The notes: generated by a model from the sequence alone, not told the origin. A DNA stretch of 64,000 bases from Lutimaribacter pacificus (GCF_900142185.1 NZ_FQZZ01000002.1:494229-558228), one strand, 5' to 3'. Counted from the stretch's first letter, positions 33,445-42,407 are shown. Numbers and translations: made by a program.

Positions 33445-34644
33445 TTATGCCCCGGGCACCGCGGTGCCGGCAGTGTCGCCCACACCGTCGCGCCGCGCCT
33501 TGGCCGAGGCCAGCGTATCGCGCAGCTCGGCCTCCATCTTCTTCAGCTCCTCTTCGGCCTTCGCGCGGCGTGCCTTGCCCTCGTCGGCGATCTGCAGCGA
33601 TTCCTCGATGGTGCCGATCAGGTCGGCATTGGCCTGCTTCACCGCCTCGATATCGAAAACGCCGCGTTCCATTTCCTCGCGGATCATCCTGTTGCTGTCG
33701 CGCAGATTCCTGGCATTGGCGGTCAGCAGCTCGTTGGTCAGGTCGTTGGCATCGCGCACGGCCGAGGCCGCCTCGGCCGACCGCTGGATCGTCACCGCCT
33801 GCGCAAGCTGGGTTTCCCACAGCGGCACGGTGTTCACCAGGGTCGAGTTGATCTTGGTCACCAGGCTCTTGTCGTTTTCCTGCACCAGCCGGATCGAGGG
33901 CAGCGATTGCATCGTCACCTGCCGGGTCAGTTTCAGGTCGTGCACCCGGCGTTCCAGGTCGTCGCGCGCGGCGCGCAGGTCGCGCAGCTCCTGCGCCTTC
34001 ATCACCTGGTCATTTTCCGGCGCGGCGGCGACTTCGGCCTCTTTCGCGGGGATGTCGGTGCCGTCCAGTTCCTTCAGCTTGGCCTCGCCCGCCGCGATGT
34101 AAAGCGCCAGCTCGTCATAGAAGGCCAGCGTCTTTTCATACAGCATGTCCAGCGACTTGATGTCCTTCAGCAGCGTATGTTCGTGTTTCAGCAGGTCGTC
34201 GGTGATCCGGTCGATCTGGCCCTGCACCTTTTCGAAACGCGCGGTGAACTTGGCAAAGGGCGCGGCGCGGCCCAGCAGCTTTTCCCACCAGCTGCGTTCG
34301 CGCCGCACGTCCAGCTCGCTGACCGAGAAGCCGCGGATCGTGGTGACGATGCCGCGCAGGCTGTCGCCCGCCGGGCCCACGTCCTTGTTGCGCACGTCGC
34401 TCAGCATGGCCTGGCTGATTTCCTGCAACTCGGCCTGCGCCGCCGACCCGAAGGACACGATCGAATTGGTGTCGCCCATGTCGATCTCGTCCATGCGCTT
34501 GCGGATTTCCGCCCCCACCGGCGCGTCCGCGTCGTCCAGCGAAACGATGGCGCCCGCCTCGCCCGGTTCGGGCAGGATGACGGCATTCACCTCTTCCACC
34601 ATCGCCAGTGCATCCTGCGCTTTCTTCTGAATTTCGGTCGACAT
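33445..34644 (-). CDS. TelA-family toxic anion resistance protein
   Basis: A 399-residue, largely helical and coiled-coil protein of the TelA/YaaN/KlaA family (first seen in tellurite-resistance loci). Typical segments are WWEKLLGRAAPFAKFTARFE, DLLKHEHTLLKDIKSLDMLY and PLWETQLAQAVTIQRSAEA. It has no membrane helix and is probably cytoplasmic, perhaps membrane-associated. TelA commonly pairs with XpaC, here encoded 31 bases upstream. The molecular activity is unknown; resistance to tellurite or other envelope stress is plausible. Confidence 0.9.
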   Translation of the reverse strand: MSTEIQKKAQDALAMVEEVNAVILPEPGEAGAIVSLDDADAPVGAEIRKRMDEIDMGDTNSIVSFGSAAQAELQEISQAMLSDVRNKDVGPAGDSLRGIVTTIRGFSVSELDVRRERSWWEKLLGRAAPFAKFTARFEKVQGQIDRITDDLLKHEHTLLKDIKSLDMLYEKTLAFYDELALYIAAGEAKLKELDGTDIPAKEAEVAAAPENDQVMKAQELRDLRAARDDLERRVHDLKLTRQVTMQSLPSIRLVQENDKSLVTKINSTLVNTVPLWETQLAQAVTIQRSAEAASAVRDANDLTNELLTANARNLRDSNRMIREEMERGVFDIEAVKQANADLIGTIEESLQIADEGKARRAKAEEELKKMEAELRDTLASAKARRDGVGDTAGTAVPGA

Positions 34645-34675
34645 GGTTCTATCCCCCTTACCAGGTTGCGCGCGC

Positions 34676-35545
34676 TTACTCGGTCCGCACGCCTTCGCGC
34701 TGCAAACGGTCGCGCAGCACGTCGATTTCGATTGTCAGGTCGCTGTGGTCGTCCAGCAGCATCTTCTTGGTCTTGGCGTCGAACTGCTGCTCCAGATCGG
34801 TCAGCAGCGACAGGTAATCGGTTTTCGCCTGCGCGCTCTGGCTGCGGGCATAGATGTCGGAGAATTTCACCGTCGCGTCGCGCGCGCCCATCAGGTAGAC
34901 GCCCATGTATTTGCGCGCCGCGGTCAGGTCGCGCGGGTCGTTTTCGACCGTGCGCAGCATGTCGCGCACCGTGGTCTGGAACCGCGCCACGCGGTCGGCC
35001 ACACCCCGGTCGCCCGCGCGTTTCACGGCATCCGTCATGGCGGCAAGGTGCTTTTCGGCCTCTTCCACCGCGCGCGCCACGCGGTCGGTCTGGAACTGGT
35101 CGATGCCTTCCATGCCCTTGTCGGACATCGGGTCCAGCCCGAAGGACATCCCGTGCAGCACCGCGCCGAGAACGGCAAAGATGCCGGCCTCCGGCACGCC
35201 GAAGCCGGCGAATCCCGCCAGCCCCAGCCCCGCACCGGTCAGCACCGAGCCCAGCAGTTTGCGCGGCACGGCAGGGCGGCGGGCGACCTTGCGGTTGTCA
35301 TACGCTTCCTGCGCCAGCACGCCCTCGCGGGTCAGCCAGGCCGCCAGGATCAGCAGTCCCAGCGCGACCAGGTATTGCGCCATCTGCACCGGATCGGCGG
35401 TAAAGGCCCGCCAGATCAGCAGAAGCGGCAGAAAGAACAGCAGGTTCACCCGCGCCCCCGCGCGCGACCGTGCCGCGCCGCGATAGGTGCCGGGGGCCGC
35501 GGGATCGCCGCCGGGGCTGTGTTTGCCGCCGAACCGTTGCGCCAT
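34676..35545 (-). CDS. XpaC-family (5-bromo-4-chloroindolyl phosphate hydrolysis) protein
   Basis: A 289-residue protein with two N-terminal membrane helices (VNLLFFLPLLLIW; MAQYLVALGLLILAAW), a third hydrophobic glycine-rich segment (GSVLTGAGLGLAGFAGFG) and a helical cytoplasmic C-terminal half (about 145-289). This is the XpaC layout. Despite the name, no phosphatase motif is visible. XpaC sits with TelA (YaaN) in Bacillus too, so they are probably partners at the membrane. The gene is only 3 bases after the 27-residue peptide gene. Confidence 0.88.
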   Translation of the reverse strand: MAQRFGGKHSPGGDPAAPGTYRGAARSRAGARVNLLFFLPLLLIWRAFTADPVQMAQYLVALGLLILAAWLTREGVLAQEAYDNRKVARRPAVPRKLLGSVLTGAGLGLAGFAGFGVPEAGIFAVLGAVLHGMSFGLDPMSDKGMEGIDQFQTDRVARAVEEAEKHLAAMTDAVKRAGDRGVADRVARFQTTVRDMLRTVENDPRDLTAARKYMGVYLMGARDATVKFSDIYARSQSAQAKTDYLSLLTDLEQQFDAKTKKMLLDDHSDLTIEIDVLRDRLQREGVRTE

Positions 35546-35548
35546 ACC

Positions 35549-35632
35549 TTACGCCCCCCCTGCAACGGAGACATAAAGAAACAGGATGACCAGCAGAAAA
35601 TACGAAAGTTTCTGCAACCCCGACCCGGACAT
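35549..35632 (-). CDS. 27-residue single-helix membrane peptide
   Basis: A short frame from ATG (35632) to TAA encodes 27 residues: MSGSGLQKLSYF followed by LLVILFLYVSVAGGA, so almost the whole peptide is one membrane helix. AGAGGGG lies just before the ATG, and the stop is 3 bases before the xpaC start, which supports translation and coupling. It is probably the first gene of the XpaC-TelA cluster, 84 bases after the rluB stop. Function unknown; likely a small partner of XpaC. Confidence 0.6.
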   Translation of the reverse strand: MSGSGLQKLSYFLLVILFLYVSVAGGA

Positions 35633-35716
35633 ACGCCCCTCTTTCTGCGCTTCGACTTGCGAAAAAGGTAGGGGATAGTGGCGGCGCTTGCTAGGGGGAA
35701 GATGGGCGCCCGCGCG

Positions 35717-36565
35717 TCAGCGGCGGGGTTTGTCCCGGCGCGAGGCCGGGCGGGCAGGCCGTTGCGGCTGTTTCGCGGGGCCGCGCGGGGGGCGGCGGAC
35801 GGTCTTGGCCTTCGGGGCCTCGGCGGTGTCTTCGGCGCTCAGCCCCAGCTGGTCGCGCAGGACCTTGCGGCGCACCTCTTCGACGGCGCCGCGCGCCAGC
35901 GTGCCCAGCTGGAACGGCCCGTAAGAGATGCGAATCAGGCGGTTCACGCCCAGCCCGACCGCCTCCATCGCGCGGCGGATCTCGCGGTTGCGGCCTTCGC
36001 GCAGGCCCACGGTCAGCCAGGCATTCGCGCCCTGCTGGCGGTCCAGCGTCACGTCCATCGGCAGGAACGCTTCGCCCTCGATGGTGATGCCCTTGCGCAA
36101 CGGGTCCAGTATCCGGTCCTCGACCCGGCCCTTGACCCGCACGCGGTAGCGCCGTAGCCAGCCGGTCGAGGGCAGTTCGAGCTTGCGCTTGACCTCGCCA
36201 TCGTTGGTCAGCAGCAACAACCCCTCGGAATTCAGGTCGAGCCGCCCGACGCTCATCACCCGCGGCATGTCCTTGGGCAGCGCGTCGAAAATCGTCTCGC
36301 GCCCCTGTTCGTCGCGGGCGGTCGTCACCAGCCCGGCGGGCTTGTGATACAGCCACAGGCGCGGCGGTTCGGGCGGGGCAAGCGGCTTGCCGTCCACGGT
36401 GATCGCGTCGTTCGCGGTGACGTTCAGCGCGGGGCTGTCGATCTGCTTGCCGTTCACGGTCACGCGGCCGGCCTCGATCAGGCGTTCGGCCTCGCGCCGG
36501 CTGGCGCGGCCGGCACGGGCGATGACCTTGGCGATACGCTCGCCGGATTTGGGTGCGTCTGTCAT
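35717..36565 (-). CDS. rluB: 23S rRNA pseudouridine synthase (RsuA/RluB family)
   Basis: A 282-residue enzyme with an N-terminal S4 RNA-binding domain ([20 protein letters not shown]) and a pseudouridine synthase domain with the catalytic aspartate in [31 protein letters not shown] is the family C-terminal motif. The last 45 residues are a basic Pro/Arg/Lys tail. It most likely makes pseudouridine 2605 in 23S rRNA; RsuA or RluE specificity cannot be excluded. It is divergent from tadA with 62 bases between the starts. Confidence 0.92.
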   Translation of the reverse strand: MTDAPKSGERIAKVIARAGRASRREAERLIEAGRVTVNGKQIDSPALNVTANDAITVDGKPLAPPEPPRLWLYHKPAGLVTTARDEQGRETIFDALPKDMPRVMSVGRLDLNSEGLLLLTNDGEVKRKLELPSTGWLRRYRVRVKGRVEDRILDPLRKGITIEGEAFLPMDVTLDRQQGANAWLTVGLREGRNREIRRAMEAVGLGVNRLIRISYGPFQLGTLARGAVEEVRRKVLRDQLGLSAEDTAEAPKAKTVRRPPRGPAKQPQRPARPASRRDKPRR

Positions 36566-36627
36566 GGCCGGTATATGCCGCAAAGCGCGGGCTTGCGAAA
36601 GCGCCCTTTGCGGGGCATGTGCAGGGG

Positions 36628-37077
36628 ATGGAGTTCGTCAGCCATATGCAGGCCGCCCTGGACGAGGCGCGCGCCGCCGCCGGTCGCGGCGAGGTGCCGG
36701 TCGGCGCCGTTGTGGTGTCGCCCGTAGGCGCGGTCGTGGCCCGCGCCGGCAACCGCACGCGCGAACTGCACGATCCCACCGCCCATGCCGAGATACTGGC
36801 GATCCGCGCCGCCTGCGAAACGCTGGGGCAGGAACGGCTGACCGGGCATGACCTGTACGTGACGCTGGAGCCGTGCCCGATGTGCGCGGCGGCGATTTCC
36901 TTTGCCCGCATCCGGCGGCTGTATTACGGCGCGGCCGATCCGAAATCGGGTGGCGTGGCGCATGGCGCGCGGGTGTTCGCGCATCCGCAATGCCACCACG
37001 CGCCCGAAATCTATGACGGGATCGCCGCCGACGCGGCCGAGGGTCTGTTGCGCGAATTCTTCGCCGACCGGCGCTGA
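36628..37077 (+). CDS. tadA: tRNA-specific adenosine deaminase
   Basis: A 149-residue zinc deaminase that converts A34 to inosine in tRNA-Arg(ACG). The active site HAE (53-55) provides the zinc ligand and proton shuttle, and PCPMC (82-86) the two zinc cysteines. The start ATG at 36628 gives the normal N-terminus ([13 protein letters not shown]). It overlaps nothing and is divergent from rluB. Confidence 0.95.
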   Translation: MEFVSHMQAALDEARAAAGRGEVPVGAVVVSPVGAVVARAGNRTRELHDPTAHAEILAIRAACETLGQERLTGHDLYVTLEPCPMCAAAISFARIRRLYYGAADPKSGGVAHGARVFAHPQCHHAPEIYDGIAADAAEGLLREFFADRR

Positions 37078-37139
37078 ACGGGCTTGCCCTTGGCCGGGCA
37101 GCACCGTTTGGTGGACGGATCGACAAAGGAGGAAACGCA

Positions 37140-37580
37140 ATGTCATTCATCAAGCGGGCAACCGCCGCCGCCGCCGTGCTGACCCTGTCGGCCACGCTGG
37201 CATGGGCCGAACCGGCCGCCAAGGTGGCGATCCACGTGGACGAGGACAACGTCAAGACGATGAACATGGCGCTCAACAACGCTGCCAACATCGCCAAGTA
37301 TTACGAGAGCCAGGGCCAGGAGGTGGTGATCGAGATCGTCACCTACGGCCCCGGTGTGCACATGCTGCGGCAGGACACGTCGCCGGTGAAGGACCGTATT
37401 TCGGCCATGTCCCTTGAAATGGACAATATCCAGTTCTCGGTCTGCCTGAACACCGTGCAGGCGATGACGCAGCAGCTGCAGACGGATGTGCCGCTGCTCG
37501 ACGAGGCGACCGAGGTGCCCTCGGGCGCGGTGCGGCTGATGGAGCTGCAATACGACGGTTACGCCTATCTGCGGCCCTGA
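37140..37580 (+). CDS. Periplasmic DsrE-family protein
   Basis: A 146-residue protein with a signal peptide (residues 1-23, AWA cleavage) and a DsrE/DsrF-like domain (KVAIHVDEDNVKTMNMALNN, VVIEIVTYGPGVHMLR). Only one cysteine remains in the mature part (VCLNTVQ), near the position of the sulfur-carrying cysteine of DsrE proteins. Role unknown; possibly sulfur or redox handling in the periplasm. GGAGG precedes the ATG. A GC-rich hairpin follows the stop. Confidence 0.85.
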   Translation: MSFIKRATAAAAVLTLSATLAWAEPAAKVAIHVDEDNVKTMNMALNNAANIAKYYESQGQEVVIEIVTYGPGVHMLRQDTSPVKDRISAMSLEMDNIQFSVCLNTVQAMTQQLQTDVPLLDEATEVPSGAVRLMELQYDGYAYLRP

Positions 37581-37590
37581 CCGGGCCTTG

Positions 37591-37619
37591 CGGGCACGCC
37601 GCCGCGGACGGCGTGCCCG
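37591..37619. terminator. Shared hairpin between convergent DsrE and UPF0173 genes
   Basis: GGGCACGCCG (37592-37601) pairs with CGGCGTGCCC (37609-37618) over a 7-base loop; one more C-G pair extends it. It lies between the two stop codons. There is no T tract, so it may stop transcription only weakly or protect 3' ends. Confidence 0.6.
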
Positions 37620-37624
37620 GCACC

Positions 37625-38317
37625 TCAGAAGCGCATCGGCTTCATCACCTCGGCCTCGATCACGTCGACACCCGGCAGCGCCTCTTTCATCGCGTCGGCC
37701 GACTGCTCCAGCAGCGGGAAGGTCTTGTAGTGGCAGGGGATCACCGTCTTGAAATCGAAGAAGGTCCTGGCCGCATAGGCCGCGCGCTTCATGTTCATGG
37801 TGAAATGCCCGCCGGCGGACAGGATGCCGATATCGGGTTTGTGCAGGTCGTTGAATACCTTCATGTCGGCCATCACGTCGGTGTCCCCCGACAGGTAGAC
37901 CGTGTGCCCGTCACCCTCGATCATGTAGCCGCATTCGGTGCCCACCACCTTGGGCCCCTGGTCGGTCGCCATCGAGGTCGAATGCACCGCGTGCACCATC
38001 GTCACCTTCGGTCCGCCCAGGTCGATCGTGCCGCCCTTGTTGAAACCGATGGTCTGGACATGCTCGTGCTCTTCCCAGTAACTCATAAGGTCGTACTGGC
38101 CGACCACCGGCACCTTCAGCCTGCGCGCCAGTGACAGGGCATCGACGACATGGTCGAAATGCGCATGGGTCAGCAGGATATGCGTCGCGCCTTCGACGGC
38201 GGCGTCGTGCTGATCCTCGGGCAGGACGGGGTTGCCGGTCAGCCACGGGTCGATCAGCAGAACCTGCCCCTCGATTTCGAACCGGAACGAGCCGTGCCCA
38301 AGCCATGTGATCTGCAT
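37625..38317 (-). CDS. UPF0173-family metal-dependent hydrolase
   Basis: A 230-residue metallo-beta-lactamase-fold protein of the UPF0173 (YtkL-like) family. The metal motif THAHFDHV is near residue 50, with further ligands in AVHSTS, YLSGDTDV and a C-terminal PCHYKTFP. The substrate is unknown. The ATG at 38317 is preceded by AGGGAGAAAG. It is divergent from the ceramidase gene (124 bases apart). Confidence 0.92.
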   Translation of the reverse strand: MQITWLGHGSFRFEIEGQVLLIDPWLTGNPVLPEDQHDAAVEGATHILLTHAHFDHVVDALSLARRLKVPVVGQYDLMSYWEEHEHVQTIGFNKGGTIDLGGPKVTMVHAVHSTSMATDQGPKVVGTECGYMIEGDGHTVYLSGDTDVMADMKVFNDLHKPDIGILSAGGHFTMNMKRAAYAARTFFDFKTVIPCHYKTFPLLEQSADAMKEALPGVDVIEAEVMKPMRF

Positions 38318-38441
38318 GTATCTTTCTCCCTTTCGGTGTTCGCGTTGCTTCGCCCGGCAAGGTAACATGGCGGGCGTGACTGAAAAGGGGTATTGAACCG
38401 CGGCCGCCGGACGGTATCTGCAACGGGCATGGAGGGCGCGG

Positions 38442-39098
38442 ATGGACTGGACACGCCAGATCGACAGCTATTGCGAAAGGCTGGGCCCGGATTACTGGGC
38501 CGAGCCGGTGAATGCGCTGACCAACCTGGCCTTCGTCATCGCCGCCGCGATCATGTGGCCACGGGTGCGGGGCCTGCCGCTGGCGCAGGCGCTGTGCGTC
38601 GTGCTGGCGGTGATCGGGGTCGGGTCGTGGCTGTTTCACACCCATGCGACCGCCTGGGCCGCGCTGGCCGACGTGCTGCCGATCCTGATCTATATCCTGG
38701 TCTATATCTACGCCGCCAACCGCGCCTATTGGGGCCTGCGCCCCTTGCCCGCGCTGGGGCTGACGGCGCTGTTTCTGCCCTATGCGGCCGCCACCGCGCC
38801 GCTTTTCGGCATGATCCCCGGACTCGGATCGTCGGCGGGCTATGCGCCGGTGCCGCTGCTGATCGCGATCTATGCCGTGCTTTTGCGTCACCGCCTGCCC
38901 CGGGTGGCGCGCGGGCTGGCCATCGGTGCCGGGCTGCTGATCGCCTCGCTTATCTTTCGCACGATCGATGAACCGTTATGCGGCGTGGTGCCATTCGGCA
39001 CGCATTTCATGTGGCATATCCTGAATGCCACCATGCTGGGCTGGATGATCGCGGTTTATCGCCGCCACATGCTTGCGGGTCAGGCGGCGCGGCGCTAA
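38442..39098 (+). CDS. Alkaline ceramidase-family membrane protein
   Basis: A 218-residue protein with about seven membrane helices of the ceramidase (CREST) family. The zinc-site residues of the family are visible: WLFHTHATAWAALADVLP (Ser/His/Asp) and near the C-terminus GTHFMWHILNA (HxxxH). Eukaryotic members cut the amide bond of ceramides; in bacteria the substrate could be an ornithine-type or other amide lipid. It stands alone upstream of gatC. GATGG start is the ATG at 38442. Confidence 0.88.
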   Translation: MDWTRQIDSYCERLGPDYWAEPVNALTNLAFVIAAAIMWPRVRGLPLAQALCVVLAVIGVGSWLFHTHATAWAALADVLPILIYILVYIYAANRAYWGLRPLPALGLTALFLPYAAATAPLFGMIPGLGSSAGYAPVPLLIAIYAVLLRHRLPRVARGLAIGAGLLIASLIFRTIDEPLCGVVPFGTHFMWHILNATMLGWMIAVYRRHMLAGQAARR

Positions 39099-39129
39099 AC
39101 GCGTGTGGACTGAAAAACGGAGATCACTC

Positions 39130-39417
39130 ATGTCGATCGACCTCGAAACCGCGGCCAAGGTGGCCAAGCTTGCCCGGATCAAGGTGGAAGAGGACGCGCT
39201 GCCGGCGCTGGCCTCGGAATTCAACACCATCCTCGGGTTCATCGAGCAGCTGAACGAGGTGGATGTCGCGGGCGTGGAGCCGATGACCAGCGTCACGCCC
39301 CAGCGCCTGAAGCGGCGCGAGGATGTGGTGACCGATGGCGGGATGCAGGACAGGATCCTGTCGAACGCACCCGATGCCCGCGAAGGGTTCTTTGCCGTGC
39401 CCAAGGTGGTGGAGTAA
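39130..39417 (+). CDS. gatC: Asp-tRNA(Asn)/Glu-tRNA(Gln) amidotransferase subunit C
   Basis: A 95-residue Gat[15 protein letters not shown] at the start, [22 protein letters not shown] in the middle, and a C-terminal [18 protein letters not shown]. It stabilises GatA in the GatCAB complex. The ATG at 39130 is chosen over an upstream in-frame start by homology. It is 4 bases upstream of gatA. Confidence 0.96.
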   Translation: MSIDLETAAKVAKLARIKVEEDALPALASEFNTILGFIEQLNEVDVAGVEPMTSVTPQRLKRREDVVTDGGMQDRILSNAPDAREGFFAVPKVVE

Positions 39418-39421
39418 GCGC

Positions 39422-40909
39422 ATGACCGACCTGAACCGCCTGACCCTGGCCGAAGCGCGCGATCGCTTGCGCGCAAAAGAAACCACCAGCGTCGAACTGA
39501 CCGAGGCCTGCCTGAGCGCCATCGACGCCGCCGACGCGCTGGGCGCGTTCGTGCACAAGACGCCCGAGATCGCGCTGGAGCGTGCGAAGGCCGCCGACGA
39601 ACGGCTGGCGCAGGGCGACGCGCCCGCCATGTGCGGCCTGCCCATCGGGATCAAGGATCTGTTCTGCACGAAAGGCGTCGACAGCCAGGCCGCCAGCCGC
39701 ATCCTCGAAGGGTTCAGGCCCGAGTACGAATCGACCGTCAGCCAGCAATTGCAGGATGCCGGGGCGGTCATGTTGGGCAAGCTGAACATGGACGAATTCG
39801 CCATGGGCTCGTCCAACGAAACCTCGTGCTACGGCAACGCCGTCAATCCGTGGCGGCGCGGTAACGACGACGCGGCGCTGACGCCGGGCGGCTCGTCCGG
39901 CGGCTCGGCCTCGGCGGTGGCGGCCGATCTGTGCCTTGCCGCGACCGGTACCGATACCGGCGGCTCGATCCGCCAGCCCGCGGCCTTTACCGGCATCGTG
40001 GGGATCAAGCCGACCTATGGCCGCTGTTCGCGCTGGGGCATCGTGGCCTTTGCCAGCTCGCTCGACCAGGCCGGGCCGATGACGAAAACCGTGCGCGACG
40101 CCGCGATCATGCTGGAAACCATGTGCGGGCATGACCCGAAGGATTCCACCAGCGCCGACCTGCCGGTGCCGGATTTCGAATCGATGCTGACCGGCGATAT
40201 CAGGGGCAAGGTCATCGGCATCCCGAAGGAATACCGCATGGATGGTATGCCCGAAGAGATCGAAAAGCTCTGGGCCGACGGCACCGCGATGCTGCGCGAC
40301 GCGGGCGCCGAGATCCGCGATATCAGCCTGCCGCACACGAAATACGCGCTGCCTGCCTATTACGTGATTGCGCCCGCCGAGGCATCGTCGAACCTCGCGC
40401 GCTATGACGGGGTGCGCTATGGCCACCGGGCGAAGCTGGCGCAGGGCGACGGCATCACCGAGATGTACGAAAAAACCCGCGCCGAGGGCTTCGGCCACGA
40501 GGTGCAGCGCCGCGTGATGGTGGGCACCTACGTGCTGTCGGCGGGGTTCTACGACGCCTATTACAACCGCGCCCGCAAGGTGCGCACCCTGATCAAGCGC
40601 GACTTCGAACAGGTCTTTGCCGACGGGATCGACGCGATCCTGACGCCGGCCACCCCCTCGGCCGCCTTCGGCCTGGGCGAGATGAACGATGCCGATCCGG
40701 TGCAGATGTATCTGAACGACGTGTTCACCGTCACGGTGAACCTTGCCGGTCTGCCCGGCATCTCGGTGCCTGCGGGGCTGGATGCCAAGGGGCTGCCGCT
40801 GGGGCTGCAACTGATCGGGCGGCCGTGGGAAGAGGGCGATCTGCTGAACACCGCCTATGCGCTGGAACGTGCGGCGGGTTTTGTGGCAAAACCCGATAAA
40901 TGGTGGTAA
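39422..40909 (+). CDS. gatA: Asp-tRNA(Asn)/Glu-tRNA(Gln) amidotransferase subunit A
   Basis: A 495-residue amidase-signature enzyme that releases ammonia from glutamine for transamidation of misacylated tRNA. The Ser-cisSer-Lys triad is visible: Lys78 in GIKDLF, Ser158 in GGSSGGS and Ser182 in TGGSIRQP. Length is normal. It follows gatC by 4 bases (stop TAA, then CGC and ATG). gatB is not in this window, so it is encoded elsewhere. Confidence 0.97.
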   Translation: MTDLNRLTLAEARDRLRAKETTSVELTEACLSAIDAADALGAFVHKTPEIALERAKAADERLAQGDAPAMCGLPIGIKDLFCTKGVDSQAASRILEGFRPEYESTVSQQLQDAGAVMLGKLNMDEFAMGSSNETSCYGNAVNPWRRGNDDAALTPGGSSGGSASAVAADLCLAATGTDTGGSIRQPAAFTGIVGIKPTYGRCSRWGIVAFASSLDQAGPMTKTVRDAAIMLETMCGHDPKDSTSADLPVPDFESMLTGDIRGKVIGIPKEYRMDGMPEEIEKLWADGTAMLRDAGAEIRDISLPHTKYALPAYYVIAPAEASSNLARYDGVRYGHRAKLAQGDGITEMYEKTRAEGFGHEVQRRVMVGTYVLSAGFYDAYYNRARKVRTLIKRDFEQVFADGIDAILTPATPSAAFGLGEMNDADPVQMYLNDVFTVTVNLAGLPGISVPAGLDAKGLPLGLQLIGRPWEEGDLLNTAYALERAAGFVAKPDKWW

Positions 40910-40944
40910 GTCGCCCCAAAACATAATCAGGCAGGATACAGATC

Positions 40945-41679
40945 ATGCGTGTCTTTCTTTGCTGTGCGGCGTTTCTGGGGCTGGTGGCCTGCGCGCCGCC
41001 CGTCCCCGACAGCGGTCAGGGCGTCGGTTTCGGCGACTACAGCACCTATCAACGCCAGCAGGCCGAACGCGAGGCGATGCTGACCGGCACGGCGATCCCG
41101 CCGGCAGGGGCGGTGTCGGACGAGGCGCCCGGCACCGGCCGCAACCTGCCGCAGGCCCAATCGGTTTCGGTTGCAGGGCAAAGCGATGCCGAACGGCTGG
41201 CCGCGGATACCGCGGCGGCGCTCAATTCCGGCGAGGCCCCGGTTCAGGCAAGCCCCTCGAACCCGCCGCCCGAGGCGGTGAATGCCGCCGGGATCAGCCA
41301 GGAAAACAACTTCGACAACGTGTCGAACCTGCGGACGATCGAAAGCGACGCGCAGCGCATCGCGCAGAACCGCGCGCAATACCAGGTGATCCAGCCCGAG
41401 GCGCTGCCCTCGCGCGTGGGCGCGTCGTCGCCCAACATCGTGGATTTCGCGCTGAGCACCACCAATCCCAGGGGAACGTCGCTTTACCGCCGCACAGGCC
41501 TGTCGGGGCAGACCCGATATCAGCGCAACTGCGCCAAATACGCCTCGCCCGACCGCGCGCAGGAAGAATTCCTTGCCAGGGGCGGCCCCGAGCGTGACCG
41601 GCTGGGGATCGACCCGGATGGCGACGGGTTCGCCTGCGACTGGGACCCCGCGCCTTTCCGCAAGGTGCGCGGGGGCTGA
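40945..41679 (+). CDS. Lipoprotein with C-terminal excalibur domain
   Basis: A 244-residue lipoprotein with an LVAC lipobox (Cys16). The middle is a low-complexity Ala/Gln/Pro-rich stretch. The C-terminal end, LGIDPDGDGFACDWDPAPFR, is a clear excalibur motif: a DxDxDG calcium-binding loop with a conserved cysteine, paired with Cys in NCAKYASP. Likely an outer-membrane-anchored envelope protein. The stop is followed 5 bases later by the proposed start of the amidase gene. Confidence 0.85.
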   Translation: MRVFLCCAAFLGLVACAPPVPDSGQGVGFGDYSTYQRQQAEREAMLTGTAIPPAGAVSDEAPGTGRNLPQAQSVSVAGQSDAERLAADTAAALNSGEAPVQASPSNPPPEAVNAAGISQENNFDNVSNLRTIESDAQRIAQNRAQYQVIQPEALPSRVGASSPNIVDFALSTTNPRGTSLYRRTGLSGQTRYQRNCAKYASPDRAQEEFLARGGPERDRLGIDPDGDGFACDWDPAPFRKVRGG

Positions 41680-41684
41680 TCGCG

Positions 41685-42407
41685 CTGACGGGCGCAATCT
41701 GGCATCCCTCGCCGAATTGCGGGCCGCGGCGCGATGGCGCCCGGCCCGATCTGATTGTCCTGCATTACACCGCGATGGACGGCGCGCAAGCCGCGCTTGA
41801 GCGGCTGTGCGACCCGCAGGCCGAGGTGTCGGCGCATTACCTGATCGGCGCGGATGGCACCGTCTGGCAGATGGTCGACGAGGCGATGCGCGCCTGGCAC
41901 GCGGGCGCGGGGCAGTGGGGCGGTGTCGTGGACGTCAATTCCCGCTCGATCGGGATCGAGCTGGACAACCTGGGCACCCACCCGTTTTCCGAACCGCAGA
42001 TGCAGGCGCTCGACTCGCTGCTGGCCGGTGTGATGGCGCGCTGGTCGATCCCGCCGGAGCGGGTGATCGGGCATTCCGACATGGCGCCTGAGCGCAAATG
42101 CGATCCCGGCCCGCGCTTCGACTGGCAGCGGCTGGCGCGGCAGGGGCTGTCGGTCTGGCCGGATGCGAAACCGCGCGGTTTGGCGGCGAAACCGCGCGAT
42201 TTCTGGACCGAGTCCAGGATGCGCGCCTTTGCGGACGCGCTGCGCACATTCGGCTACCCGGTGCCGCCGGGCGGGCTGGCGCCGCTGGCGATGCTCGATG
42301 CGTTTCGCGCCCGGTTCCCCGGCCTGTCCGACGGACCCGCCATCCTGGCCGCCGCGCAAGACCTTGCCGCCCGCTTTCCCGTTGACCGGGACGCTTCCAG
42401 CACATAA
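41685..42407 (+). CDS. N-acetylmuramoyl-L-alanine amidase (Amidase_2), probable CTG start
   Basis: An Amidase_2-family zinc enzyme that cuts the sugar-peptide bond of peptidoglycan. Zinc ligands are His27 (LIVLHYTAM), His130 (VIGHSDMAP) and Asp140 (KCDPGPRFDW). The first ATG, at 41775, would remove His27, so translation must begin upstream. The homologue-like N-terminus TGAIWHPSPN follows a CTG at 41685, with GGGGG nine bases before it. No ATG, GTG or TTG fits. Starting there gives 240 residues. The C-terminal part carries a peptidoglycan-binding-like helical segment. Confidence 0.8.
   Translation: MTGAIWHPSPNCGPRRDGARPDLIVLHYTAMDGAQAALERLCDPQAEVSAHYLIGADGTVWQMVDEAMRAWHAGAGQWGGVVDVNSRSIGIELDNLGTHPFSEPQMQALDSLLAGVMARWSIPPERVIGHSDMAPERKCDPGPRFDWQRLARQGLSVWPDAKPRGLAAKPRDFWTESRMRAFADALRTFGYPVPPGGLAPLAMLDAFRARFPGLSDGPAILAAAQDLAARFPVDRDASST

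Noticed and set aside
41775..42407. Amidase starting at the first ATG
   Set aside because: It would lack the first zinc ligand and the conserved N-terminal strand of the fold.
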